A DNA stretch of 64,000 nucleotides from Farysia itapuensis (taxonomy: Eukaryota; Basidiomycota; Ustilaginomycetes; Ustilaginales; Ustilaginaceae). Position numbers and translations under genes: made by a program. Positions 7,665-17,838 of this stretch are shown in pieces. The DNA is taken from contig JALBYC010000010.1 of assembly GCA_023212645.1 (NCBI GenBank), forward strand, positions 186,001-250,000. Direction: 5' to 3'. The notes under the pieces were generated by a model. It was not told the DNA's origin, did not search any database, and worked only from the letters and a program-made list of their open reading frames with translations. The first letter of the stretch is position 1. The number at the start of each line of letters is the position of its first letter.

Positions 7665-10526
7665 CTAGCTTGAGGTGGCAAGGGGTGCGAACGCACTTCC
7701 ATGCAAAAGGGCACGCGAGCCATTGAGCAGTGTCGAGGGCATAAGGGGCCCAGACATGGTCCCGATCTGGCTCTTGCCCGCATCGCTCATGGGACTGATG
7801 GTCTTGGAAGAGCTACTGGCAGCGTAGTCAGAGCGGGAGCGCAGTAAGCTCATTTCCGACTCGTCCCGCTCTTTAGACGCAAAAGTGCCGATGGAGGGGG
7901 TGGAACGACTCTGTGGGTGATGAGCACCCAGTGCAGCCACTGTTGGACGGTTGTAGCATCTTCCCCAGCTGTCAGAAGCGGAAAACCTTGACGTGGGCGA
8001 GCATGGCCCAAGTGATCCAAAGTCAGCACTTGGCTGCACGCCGTGATCTAGACGAAAATTCGGGATCACGTCATAATGGCTGACAGCCTCATCAAGAATG
8101 ATCAAAAGACGTTTGGCACAGTCTTGGTCTCGGTGAGCGCCGCGACTGGACCGCTTTTCCTCCCACGACTGCAGCTTGTGTAGAAAACTTGCCCAGGTGT
8201 CGTCGGGAACCGTAATCTCGTAGTTGCACTTTTTGAGGAACCAGGCTTCCATTTGGTTCAGCTCCAGTAAAGGAATGCCAGTCACCTCATTCCACGTCTT
8301 GTTCAAGAAAGTGTTGTCGTCCAGATGCTTGTTGGAAATCATCAGGCCGAGCGTCAGAAGCTTGAATGGTGCGGCAGACGTTGGCTGAGCGAAAAGATCC
8401 ATAACAATCGGGTCGATCGTGCCATCCGGGAGTCTAGCCATCAACGGAATACGCAAAGCGTTCAAAATGCCCAGCAGGTACGCTGTTGGCGAGAGCAGCG
8501 TCTGCGCAAGCACTTGATGAGCAAAGCGTCGGAAGGCAGGACTTGGCTCGTTTGCGTAAGACGTCACGACGCTGGCTAGGGAGTCTCGCCCTCGACTCTG
8601 AGCACCTTCAGCCTGGGTGTGGGGAGTAGAGGAAGGCATCAAGGAAGCGAGCTGGTGGTCGTTGTTGCTCCACCTCCATTCAGGCGAAACGAGACGTAGA
8701 ACATCAAGCACGTTGTCGCGCATGCGACTCGACCACCGGGACGAAGCTGAACAGTCCGCGCCCTTCGAAGAGCTCTTGGGCGACACCTTGGATCCCTTGG
8801 AGGGGGACTGATCAATGGACATGGCCGAGCTGCCTCTGAAAGATCGACGAGCTTCGGAAGAATGTGCCGTGAGAGTAGGGCTCTGATCGATCGACACGGG
8901 CGTGCCAGGCTCGGAGCTGCTTGCCGTACTTGCCCCAGAACTGTGAATAGCTGCACAGTCCGAATCTGCGCCGGAGCCCTGTCGTCGAGAGCGGACAGAT
9001 CCGTCAAGCCCACGGGAGGGTCTACCGTTCCTCTCTGCACCTACTGCCATACGATGTAAATCGTTGGAGAAAGAGTTGTCACTACCGACGCGAACGTGTC
9101 CCGAGACAGGCTTTGAAGCGTCAGCACTAGCTGTACTAGCTTTGGGACCGAAGGGAGAGCGGAAGGCATTCCAGTCAGAGTCCGAATTGCCATGAGCAGG
9201 TTTGTCCAGCACGGTCGAAGACCAGGGCGAGATATCGGGAGTGCTGATGGGGGGCGTAGAATCAGACGATGGAGCTGAGACGTGCGTAGGTGACGGATAT
9301 TCATCCGTGTCTTCGTCCATATCGTCGTCGATGACCGGCACATCGTGGGCATCGGCAAGAAGTTCGGGATCGAAGAGCGCAGTGCACGCGTTCCAGATGA
9401 GTTGCGCCCCAATCGCAGCGATCGGCACAGCAGAACTGTCGAGCGTGTCGGGGGAAGGCGGAGCGGGTCCCTGATCCGTAGTGCCAGTAGCCTGATCGCC
9501 CTTGATGGTCGCCTCTTTCGGTACAGCATTGTCTTGCTGAAGGTCCAGACGACGTGTTTCCGGTCGCGGCTGCCAGAGGTCAGGGCTAGGGCGATGACCG
9601 AGGTCTTGAACATCTTGAGGACCGGCATGCTCTGGTTCTGACTGGAGCGCATACCGCGATTGCATAGTGGCCATCTCGGCATGCTCTTGAACTTGCACAG
9701 GGAGTATCTGGCTAGGATAAGAAGGAGCAAGGTAGGCTCGCGAATTCTGCACCGCGGGATACTCGTGTGGCTGGGTCTGAGCTCGGGCATGCCAATGATC
9801 AAGCACGGCGGGTTGCGCTGCACTGCCCCAGCTGGCGCGATGACCAGGATACTGCTGCGAAGTATGATACTGACTGGCGTAATTAGGATGGGGAACGGAA
9901 TTCCTGTGAGCTTGTTGTTGCCAGCTGGACCATGCTGAGCCAGCCTCGCGCCAATCTCGACCAGTCTGTTGCGCACCGTGAGGAGGCACGTCGTAGGCAG
10001 CTGCGTGGGAGCCATCCCAACTGTCTCGGTGGGAAGTAGCTCGACCTCGACTGTACGCATGGCTAGAAGGATACCATGCCTGCTCATCATATCCTCTGCT
10101 TTGAGGGCGCGAAGAAGGTTGGCGTGATGAATCGTAATGAATTTGCTGGGACCGGCTGCTTCCTTTAGCCATCTGGTGCTGCATCAGAAGCTGATGCTCG
10201 AGCTGTTGATGAGTTCGAGGCTGATGCTGCTGTTGATGCAGAGTATGATGCTGCATGTAATGATGGGGGTTAGACGCGATCTGCGGGTGCCAGGGAGTTT
10301 GACTGTTCACAAGGGGATAGGCATAGGGCCCATGAGTCAACGAAGATATTCTGCCAGCCCGAGCTGCAGCGGCCGTTAGACGAGGTGCATGGGGAGCCTG
10401 CCAATAGCCTTGGTCAGGGTAGACGAGCGTTGCTTGGGATGGAACAGTGGCGTCATAAGCGTGCATCGCATAGCGATTGTCATGTTGAGGGTAAGGGCCG
10501 GGGTAGCCACCTTGAGAGAAAGCCAT
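7665..10526 (-). CDS. Pho85-type (PCL/PHO80-like) cyclin with long Gln/His/Ser-rich N-terminus
   Basis: Probable regulatory subunit of a Pho85/Cdk5-like kinase. From the first ATG (10526) the product is 953 residues. The cyclin-like domain is at about 645-786: it starts near DSLASVVTSYANEPSP, contains LLSPTAYLLGILNALRIPL and the PCL-type FLNKTWNEVTGIPLLELNQM, and ends near FLHKLQSW. The first 500 residues or so are low complexity, rich in Gln, His, Tyr, Ser and Pro (for example TLHQQQHQPRTHQQLEHQ). Several SPxx and SP sites in the middle could be kinase targets. The tail is Ser-rich. A 940-base spacer separates it from the divergent membrane-protein gene. The precise PCL subfamily cannot be fixed by eye. 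Confidence 0.8.
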   Translation of the reverse strand: MAFSQGGYPGPYPQHDNRYAMHAYDATVPSQATLVYPDQGYWQAPHAPRLTAAAARAGRISSLTHGPYAYPLVNSQTPWHPQIASNPHHYMQHHTLHQQQHQPRTHQQLEHQLLMQHQMAKGSSRSQQIHYDSSRQPSSRPQSRGYDEQAWYPSSHAYSRGRATSHRDSWDGSHAAAYDVPPHGAQQTGRDWREAGSAWSSWQQQAHRNSVPHPNYASQYHTSQQYPGHRASWGSAAQPAVLDHWHARAQTQPHEYPAVQNSRAYLAPSYPSQILPVQVQEHAEMATMQSRYALQSEPEHAGPQDVQDLGHRPSPDLWQPRPETRRLDLQQDNAVPKEATIKGDQATGTTDQGPAPPSPDTLDSSAVPIAAIGAQLIWNACTALFDPELLADAHDVPVIDDDMDEDTDEYPSPTHVSAPSSDSTPPISTPDISPWSSTVLDKPAHGNSDSDWNAFRSPFGPKASTASADASKPVSGHVRVGSDNSFSNDLHRMAVGAERNGRPSRGLDGSVRSRRQGSGADSDCAAIHSSGASTASSSEPGTPVSIDQSPTLTAHSSEARRSFRGSSAMSIDQSPSKGSKVSPKSSSKGADCSASSRWSSRMRDNVLDVLRLVSPEWRWSNNDHQLASLMPSSTPHTQAEGAQSRGRDSLASVVTSYANEPSPAFRRFAHQVLAQTLLSPTAYLLGILNALRIPLMARLPDGTIDPIVMDLFAQPTSAAPFKLLTLGLMISNKHLDDNTFLNKTWNEVTGIPLLELNQMEAWFLKKCNYEITVPDDTWASFLHKLQSWEEKRSSRGAHRDQDCAKRLLIILDEAVSHYDVIPNFRLDHGVQPSADFGSLGPCSPTSRFSASDSWGRCYNRPTVAALGAHHPQSRSTPSIGTFASKERDESEMSLLRSRSDYAASSSSKTISPMSDAGKSQIGTMSGPLMPSTLLNGSRALLHGSAFAPLATSS

Positions 10527-11466
10527 GTTGGGTAGAAGAATAGATGGAAAAGTCGACTGAAGCCTTGTTTTGTCCCGAGGACGTGACAAGACCAGACCGA
10601 CTGGAGCGATCGCTGGTGAAGGCGACTCAAAGAGTTGTTTTTTTACTGGCAATGGGCGGGCGAGAAGACCAGAGAGCAGCACAATTAAGGCGTCCCGTGG
10701 ATTTTGAGGTGGACAAGAGTTGACTGGCTAGGTCAAGTCAGAGTCGGAATGGTACACGGTGGCAGACCTGGATTGGACGAATGCCGACCGAGTGAGGTCG
10801 AACAGGAATGTCGTGTGCTTGGACAGACCTGAAGATTGTGGACGGGAGACGATGCTTTGAGCAAAAGCGAACAAAGCAATCGACTGAGCCCGACACTAGG
10901 GCGTGAGCCAAGGCGAGCAACCTCCTTGCAAAGAGCAGGAATAAACTCGACTCGACACTACCCAATGCGCGAAACAGCGACGTAAGAGAACTGGAGGATC
11001 AAAGGTTGGTGGAGAAGAAGGGAGAAGCGTGTGCATGCGTGCCCTGCCTAACTCACTCACTCTGTCACGCAGCTCACGTCGTCACTGCGTGGCTCAGTCT
11101 GACAATTTCGAGTCTTTTTTTTTTCGCTAGTTTTGCAAGTCCTCTCCCCCAACTTTTCAAAATGGGAAAACCATGTTTTTTAATTGGCAGGTGAATACAA
11201 CGGTTGCTTGCCCAAGAATACCCGTTGCTAATATCGGCTATCTGTCCAAAAACTCTCTTGGCGGGGGAGCACTGCCCGCCGCAGTATTGGGCAGATCCAC
11301 CTTGGCAAATTGGATGGTAGCCACCCTGACTCAAGTGTGAGTCCCCTGAACGTACAAAGGCAAAAAAGCGCTTTACAGCTCCGATGCCTCTCGCTCACTG
11401 CACGGATTGACCAGATGCATCCACCACCCCTCTCTCCACCATCGTCCCCCCACACTCCTTTCAGAG
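10527..11466. other. Long divergent intergenic region, cyclin and membrane-protein promoters
   Basis: The stretch is 940 bases between two ATGs. It holds a CGCGAAA motif at 10968..10974 that matches the SBF-like core, a T/C-rich tract near 11105..11120, and a pyrimidine-rich run just before 11467. I see no convincing gene in it. It is long compared with most spacers here, which fits a complex cyclin promoter or long 5' leaders. Confidence 0.5.
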
Positions 11467-13246
11467 ATGATCACACAACCCTCCCTCGCACCTAGGGCAG
11501 ACACCCTGTGGGAACGCCAAGGCGGCGATCCTCTCGCCAGTTTTATCTCCGGCATTCTCGGCGGCCCGGCAGCGGGTACGACAAGTACACCCACATCAAC
11601 GAGAACCACTTCCACAAGCACTCGCACCACTTGTAAGCTTCCCCTTTCCCCCTTTCCTTGCCGACATTGGCCGCACCTTGCTGTAGCTAGATGTTGGTCG
11701 ATGACATCCTAGGTCTAATACCTTTCTCTTACTCACACTTGCAGCTTCTTCTTCCTCTTCTTCCACTTCGACCACAACCTCGACAACAGCATCTTCGACT
11801 ACCACATCTACCACATCATCCACAACCAGGACCTCAAGCTCCACTTCCACTACAAGCACTAGCTCCTCTATCCTTACAACATCTACTGCAGCGCCAACGA
11901 CGTTGACTACGACTTCCGATGTCGTCAGTGGAACAAGCACATCTCGCGTTGTCATTACTTCTGTAGTAACTCCCGTGGTCACATACACCGCTGCTCCCAC
12001 TCGCAGCGCTTCCAACCGTTCCAGCAGTAGCAATGGTGCTCTGATCGGAGGTGTCGTAGGTGGTGTCATTGGCGGCCTGGCTCTTGTCGCTCTCATTGTT
12101 GCCATCTGCATTCTTACCTCACGACGCCGGTCACGAACAGGTCACGGCTACTTCCTCTGCTTTGGCCAACGTCCCTCCAAGGCTGGCAGCGGCGACCTCG
12201 GTCACAGTGGAGGCGCTTGGCCCACTTTTGATCCTCAAGATGATTACGCAGGAGGACCCCGATATGGATCCGCAGCTGCTGGCGCCGGTGCTGTTGGGGC
12301 TGCTGGTGCCATTGCTGCCTCTCGCAACCGTCGTCGACGCCAAGACCACACCCAGGCAACATTGCCCGAAGAATTCGCCAACGAGGAAGATCCTGAGCGT
12401 TACGGCAGAGACAATGCGTCTCCCGTCCACGGCGACTATGATGGCTACAACAACTACGGCGGAAACGGTGGCTACCCCGATATGCAAGAGCATCGCAGAG
12501 GTGCTGCTGGCGCTCTGGCTGCTGGCGCCAGTGCTGGAGGCGTTGCTGGCTACTATGCTGCCAACAATCGCCGGTCGTCGGCTGGTCATCCCTCGTACGG
12601 TGGCTCGGCTGACCATCACTCGCCTGCCAACATTTCTCCCGGCGCTGGACATGGTGAGGCACCACCAGCTCCTTGGACGCTGCCTATGATGGGCTGGCAC
12701 GACACACACGGACCTTATTCGGCTGCTGGTGTTGGTCGCGTTGGTGGTGGAGGAGGAGCTTCCCCACCCCAGGCTCAATTCATGGTCTCTCCTTCTGAAG
12801 CCAATGCTGCAGCCGGCGCTGCTACCTCCCGACCCTCACCTGGTCCTGACTACAGCCACTTTGACCCGCCCGATGTGCGAGACGCTCGCGCGCGGGAGGC
12901 AGCCAACGCCGCTCTGGCGCGTGGCAGCTTCTCCACTGCTCAAGGACACTCGGCCAACATGACCCCGTCGTCACCCCGCCAGAACCACCAGCGCATGCCC
13001 TCGAACCGTGGCAGTCCCGCTGTGGATCACGGAGCCTTTGGCGCTGGTGTTGCCGCCCCACCATCCTACGTCGACGCTCAGGACTACTTTGAAGAGGTCA
13101 ACCAGAACCCACGTCGTTTGCATCTTACCAATGCCGAGCCGGATCTCACCGACGCCGACAGCTCTCAGGGCGGACCGAGTAACCGTCGTCGTCCCTCGCA
13201 CAATCACAAGGACCCCCCACCTGCTGCCACCTACCGCCGAAACTAG
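11467..13246 (+). CDS. Single-pass membrane protein with Ser/Thr-rich ectodomain (SKG6/MID2-like layout), two exons
   Basis: Exons 11467..11632 and 11745..13246 (intron 112 bases, GTAAGC donor, GCAG acceptor) give 555 residues. The first 55 residues have no classic signal peptide. A mucin-like Ser/Thr block follows (about 40-145), then one transmembrane helix at about 154-180 (GGVVGGVIGGLALVALIVAI) followed by the basic stop-transfer SRRRSR. The cytoplasmic part is Gly/Ala/Pro/Ser-rich with low-complexity stretches. The layout resembles fungal cell-wall sensors and SKG6-like proteins, but no defined signalling domain is visible. Without a signal peptide the helix itself may act as a signal anchor. 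An additional upstream exon is possible. Function is not known. Confidence 0.7.
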
Positions 13247-13457
13247 TTGCCTTTCGGCACTATACTCACGCAAAGCATGTCCTCCCAAAAAAAACATCAT
13301 CCCTCTCTATGTACTATGTTCCCTCCTGTATCCTTTACATTTCGACTTCTAATAGCCCCAACACTTTGTATGCTCTATCTATTTTTACCACAGACAATCA
13401 TATGCGCGCATAAATGTAGACGCCTTTTCATTGCTGTCCCTTTACTCTTGTGCGGTG

Positions 13458-15497
13458 TTATGGTTGGGGTGGGAAGTCGTCAGGACGAAGGTTGCGTTTT
13501 TTCTTGGTCTTGTGACCTTTAGCGGCACTACCAGGACCCCAGTTGGGAAGCGGGTTGCTTTGGTATCGGACGAGTTTTTCCGCCGCACCGAGGGCTGCGA
13601 GGACTTGTGGTGACTTTGTGTTGTCGAACTCGTACTCGCGCTCCGGGGTTTTGGCGAGAAGGGTTCGGGCGGGGTCGGTTTGTTTGATGTTGTCCATTTT
13701 GACGGGACTGTGGTGGGCGATCCAGCTGCGGATGATGTCGTAGATCTGCGCTCGTGAGGCGTCCGTTTTCAGCGATCCTGCCGAAGCGTGCGAGCGCGAA
13801 ACCTGGTAGCCTGCTGACAAAAGTGCCGAGACCATCTTGTCCAGCGGAGGCGAAACGCAGTGAAACAAGCCAGACGCCTTGGGGGGTGTAAAGTAAAACA
13901 ACCCTTCTGCGCCCAGCTCTTGCGAAGCTAGACTGACCATGCCGCGGATTCGCGCTGCCGTGTTGAACGCAGCAGGGTTCATTTCGAGCGAAGTCAGCAT
14001 GGCATTGCAGAATTCGGGCTCGTGCAGGTCGCCCAACCACATCGGACCTCCCAGATGCATACGACCGTTGCACTCGCCACATCGTTCGCCAACGGGAGGG
14101 CCTTGCGCGCTGCTGTAGCGGAAATTGGTGTTGGTCTGGCCAGTCTTGCCCGTATTCGAGTTCTTGCTAGTACGTCCGAACTTTTGAGCATGGAAGCTCT
14201 GACAGTGTGAACAAACGTACACTGTGCCCGTCTGAGAAGCCAGACTTTTAACTTGCGCGGGCCCGGTCCACACTCGAACAAAGGTGCGCATGTAGAAGTC
14301 AATGGAAAGCGTCAAGAGCGGCTGAATGTACCGGCCATATCGCGCGGCTGATGTTGCGATCGAGTGCAGGACTAGACGTAGCGCGACTTCATGGCTGTAC
14401 TCTGCTTTGACGCTGACGCCTCCGTATTGCGAGAAGCACTTTTCAGGGTAGTTGTGCCCAGCGAGTACTGCCAAGTCGGTACATGTGACGCAGAGCAAGC
14501 CCCCGTCTGCGACAGACTGCACGCCTCCATCTAGGAAAGGGGCAGCAGAACCGTATGGATCCAAGTCTACCACGTCGAATCGCTTGGACGCTTCGCGATG
14601 CATGTACATCAGGGTTATAGCATCGCCAGCATTCAGCTTGACTTTGCAGTCTGGGTGAATCGCGTTCTTTGGCGGGGTGTCGCTCGGCGGCGGTGGTGCC
14701 GATACTGCTTTAGTTGTGTTTGCGCCGGCAGCAGCTGCTCGTGCTTTGTCCTCCAGCTCTGCCAACGCATCTTCGTCCAACTTTTCTCCCTGTGTTTGGG
14801 GAGCCTCGGCAACGATCCATTCGTCGATGGGACGGTCAGGTGGAAAGTTGAGGGAAACATTGCGCTTCATTGCCTCTACTGCTGAAGGCGACAAATCGTT
14901 CGCAAGCACCCATCTTAAGAGTGGAATTTCTTTGGCATATCGAATGCTTCTCAAGCCTGTGGCACTCAGAGCTTCCAGAAGTGTGAATCTATAGCTCTGG
15001 TATTCTGACCCATTTGCGCCATTGCTGCTGAAATCTTGAGCACTTGACGCCGCCGTCGTCGCTTCGCCATCTCCATTCACTCGCAACTTTTTGCTGTCAT
15101 GCGCTGGCAAGTCATCAGCTACTGACGAGGACGACGGATCTTTACGCTTGCCTTTACCTGCACGCCTCTGTGCAACTTGCTGGAATCGAGCCTTCTTCTC
15201 CGCATCTAGTCTCTGACTCCATGTCTTGATGGCCAGAATGGACAGGTCGCGGTTGAACTCCTGCACCGGATTCAAGAACGCTGCTTCCGCCGAAGGCATT
15301 ACGATCGTGGCCGAGTTTTCGCGGAAGGCGGATTCGGAGTCCAGGAGCGTAATGCCGGACGCTCTGGCCCTTTCGGGAGCCAGCAGAATTGGTGTTGGTG
15401 CCATGATGCCGGTCGAAAACTTGCGAGTGAGGTTGAGATCCAGACAAAACCGCCGTGAAGAATGTATGGAAACAGTCGTTAGTCTGGCCCAGCTCAT
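13458..15497 (-). CDS. TRM1: tRNA (guanine26-N2)-dimethyltransferase
   Basis: Makes m2,2G26 in nuclear-encoded and mitochondrial tRNAs. The SAM-binding Rossmann region includes EALSATGLRSIRYAKEI, then the catalytic VVDLDPYGSAAPFLDGG and CTDLAVLAGHNYPEKC. A C-terminal zinc motif (CSHC, later CGEC) and FYMRTFVRVW complete the Trm1 fold. Two in-frame starts are likely. The ATG at 15497 gives 679 residues with a basic leader rich in Arg, Ser and Leu (SSRRFCLDLNLTRKFS). The ATG at 15404 gives 648 residues starting MAPTPILLAPERA. Yeast Trm1 uses two starts for mitochondrial and nuclear forms. Lys-rich segments (KGKRKDPSS) may be nuclear signals. Divergent from the chorismate mutase gene. Confidence 0.93.
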   Translation of the reverse strand: MSWARLTTVSIHSSRRFCLDLNLTRKFSTGIMAPTPILLAPERARASGITLLDSESAFRENSATIVMPSAEAAFLNPVQEFNRDLSILAIKTWSQRLDAEKKARFQQVAQRRAGKGKRKDPSSSSVADDLPAHDSKKLRVNGDGEATTAASSAQDFSSNGANGSEYQSYRFTLLEALSATGLRSIRYAKEIPLLRWVLANDLSPSAVEAMKRNVSLNFPPDRPIDEWIVAEAPQTQGEKLDEDALAELEDKARAAAAGANTTKAVSAPPPPSDTPPKNAIHPDCKVKLNAGDAITLMYMHREASKRFDVVDLDPYGSAAPFLDGGVQSVADGGLLCVTCTDLAVLAGHNYPEKCFSQYGGVSVKAEYSHEVALRLVLHSIATSAARYGRYIQPLLTLSIDFYMRTFVRVWTGPAQVKSLASQTGTVYVCSHCQSFHAQKFGRTSKNSNTGKTGQTNTNFRYSSAQGPPVGERCGECNGRMHLGGPMWLGDLHEPEFCNAMLTSLEMNPAAFNTAARIRGMVSLASQELGAEGLFYFTPPKASGLFHCVSPPLDKMVSALLSAGYQVSRSHASAGSLKTDASRAQIYDIIRSWIAHHSPVKMDNIKQTDPARTLLAKTPEREYEFDNTKSPQVLAALGAAEKLVRYQSNPLPNWGPGSAAKGHKTKKKRNLRPDDFPPQP

Positions 15498-15960
15498 ACA
15501 GCTTCGTTCGTCAGTGCGCTCCTGCGAGCTAGTGCTTGGATCGCAGCGAGAAGGTGTTGGTCCAGGTAGAGAAGAAAAATCTCGCAAACATAAAAAGCAG
15601 GGTCCGAATTTTTGGAGCCATTTCTTCGGCGCTATTTTACAGCTTTTTTGGTACAGAGTGACTTTGTTGCAAGTCTCAGGGGTACCGTTGCGTCGGACAC
15701 AAGTGGCTAAGAAGAGACTTTCGGGTATCAATGCGAATGAGATCTCGACAGACGCTGTAACCTCCGACACCCACCAGATTGCGCTACTGTGGTTCTACTG
15801 AGCAAATGAGATAGCGATGCCGCACAAGCGTAGTTTACCCAGATCTGTATGCAGGAGAGGCGAGAGAGGATTCCAAATGATTTTCGAGATTGCGGAGGAC
15901 AAAGTGTTGCTCGTTGCGGTCCTGCTCTTCTCGCATCGAACAGACTGACAGCATCGGGCC

Positions 15961-17049
15961 ATGAGCAGTCACAGCAACATGCACACCCTCGACGTTCACT
16001 CTGCCACGCCAAAAGAGATTCTCTCTCTCGACAACATCCGTGCTGTGCTGCAACGCTTGGAAGACACGATTGTATTTCAGCTGATCGAACGGGCCCAATT
16101 CGCCCGCAATGCAAAGTGTTACCAGCCAGGCGCTTTTACCGAGCTCAAAGACAAGGAGGGATGGACAGGAAGCTGGCTTGCCTGGTTCCTCAAGGAGACA
16201 GAGGGCACACATGCTAAAGTGCGACGATTTGAAGCGTAAGTCCACAGTCGTGCACTGCGTTGCGATGGTCGGCTGACACCGGTCTTTCACGTCACAGTCC
16301 TGATGAATACCCCTTCACCGATCCCAAGCTGCTACCAAAACCCATTCTGGCACCTGTCACCTACCCTGAATTGCTATGGGCACACACGGTCAATGTCAAC
16401 GATCAAATTATGAAGTTTTACACAGAGGAGATCCTTCCCAACATCACCAAAGCGCTCGGCGAGGTAAGTTCATCGGTGCTTGTTCGTTTCGTTGGTCACA
16501 ACGTTAACCCTCTTTTTGTCTCATATAGGATGCTGACGACGGACATTATGGCTCGTCCGCCATAAGAGATATCGAAGTTCTCTCTGCCATGAGTAGACGG
16601 ATTCATTTCGGTATGTTTTACCTCGCTTGATACGCTTTACCCGTGCGCAGAAGCTGATCTACATACCATGATGAAAACACAACACAGGCATGTTTGTTTC
16701 AGAAAGCAAGTTCCGCTCAGAGCCCGCGGCGTTCATCCCACACATCCACAGCAAAAATCGAGATGCACTCGCCGGTCTTATCACCAAGCCTGCGGTCGAG
16801 GCGGCTCTGCTCGTCCGTTTGGCCGAAAAGGCCAAAGTCTACGGTCAAGACATGGATCGACCAGGTGCATCGCACCAGGAGCGGGAAAAGGAGCGCAAGA
16901 TCGAGGTCGAAGAAGTCGTCCGCATCTACAAGACCTTCGTAATCCCGCTCACCAAGGAAGTAGAAGTAGACTACCTCATCACCCGGCTGCAGGGTGTTCC
17001 AGACAGCCAGGTCGAGCAGATGCTCAGCACGAATCAGTTCACGCAGTAG
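15961..17049 (+). CDS. ARO7: Chorismate mutase (housekeeping AroQ type), four exons
   Basis: Converts chorismate to prephenate for Phe and Tyr synthesis in the cytosol. Exons 15961..16235, 16298..16463, 16529..16610 and 16688..17049 join to 294 residues; introns are 62, 65 and 77 bases with GTAAGT/GTATGT donors. The all-helical mutase is recognisable from [21 protein letters not shown] (residues ~22-42), [10 protein letters not shown], the [14 protein letters not shown] segment, [11 protein letters not shown] and the C-terminal [19 protein letters not shown]. There is no signal peptide, so this is the metabolic enzyme and not a secreted Cmu1-type effector. Allosteric control by Trp and Tyr is known for the yeast enzyme and is assumed here. 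Confidence 0.95.
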
Positions 17050-17166
17050 ACATGCACAGTAGCAAAACAAAGAAACAGCTTTTAAAGGTATAAAGGAGAC
17101 GAAGAAAGTGAATACAATACAACCAACGTTCGCTTGTAGGGCTACGCCGAGTGAGACAGACGAGTA

Positions 17167-17499
17167 TCAGTGTTTAGGAGGAGGGTAGCCTTGCTGTCCG
17201 CCTGGCGGAGGACCGTAACCGTACTGCTGGGGCTGATTTTGGTACCCGTATCCACCCTGAGCAACTTGAGGCTGGAATTGACCGTCCTGGTTAGCTTGCC
17301 ATTGACAGATGTTGCAGTAAAAGATGTGCTTGCTCTTGAGGGGGATCAAGGGGATCCAGCAGAGCTCAAACCAGGTGCGTGATTTGGCTGGTACCACCTG
17401 GGCGTTGTGGCATCGGGGACAAACATGCGCTTGTCCACCTTCTGACTTGATCTTAGTCGGACATCCAAAGATGACGGGAATGAAGAAGCAGAAATCCAT
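17167..17499 (-). CDS. Small zinc-ribbon protein with Gly/Tyr/Pro/Gln-rich tail
   Basis: A 110-residue protein starting MDFCFFIPVIFGCPTKIK. Two CxxC knuckles (CPRC near residue 27, CNIC near 61) flank a hydrophobic segment with aromatic and Pro residues (FELCWIPLIPLKSKHIFYC). This matches fungal zinc-ribbon proteins that begin with a hydrophobic FFIPVIFG segment, possibly membrane-associated. The tail is GYGYQNQPQQYGYGPPPGG-like. Function is unknown. The gene converges on the chorismate mutase gene (117 bases between stops). Confidence 0.7.
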   Translation of the reverse strand: MDFCFFIPVIFGCPTKIKSEGGQAHVCPRCHNAQVVPAKSRTWFELCWIPLIPLKSKHIFYCNICQWQANQDGQFQPQVAQGGYGYQNQPQQYGYGPPPGGQQGYPPPKH

Positions 17500-17838
17500 G
17501 TTGACGTACTTTCAGCAAGTGTGGCCGTCTTTTTTGGTGTGTGTGTATCGTTGATTCTGCGACGATAGATGGTGTAGTTGAAAGTGGTCATGTTCGAGCT
17601 GTCGTGTGCATCAAAAACGACGTCACTGGACATTTGAAGGTGTTAGGCCGACATTTCGCCCCACGCCAAGCGGCCAAGCGGCCAAGCGGAAATTCTCGAT
17701 ATCTCGCCAAGCCATTGGCGGCGCACAGCCTCGAAGCGCTCGGAACGACTCCCACCACACAAGTGAGATGCAGTACAAATTACAAATACAGATCGGTAGG
17801 ACAAGTAGCACAGTGTTGGGCAAAAGGCTTTCAAAAAG
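17500..17838. other. Intergenic region between zinc-ribbon and elongin A genes
   Basis: The spacer holds the zinc-ribbon promoter and the elongin A 3' end. It contains a three-copy 8-base tandem repeat (listed separately). Small frames here lack coding character. Confidence 0.5.
17665..17688. repeat. Three perfect tandem copies of GCCAAGCG
   Basis: Copies at 17665..17672, 17673..17680 and 17681..17688. They lie about 165 bases upstream of the zinc-ribbon start on the minus strand. Confidence 0.9.

Noticed and set aside
15961..17049. Chorismate mutase as a secreted Cmu1-like effector
   Set aside because: There is no signal peptide and the N-terminus is that of the cytosolic enzyme.
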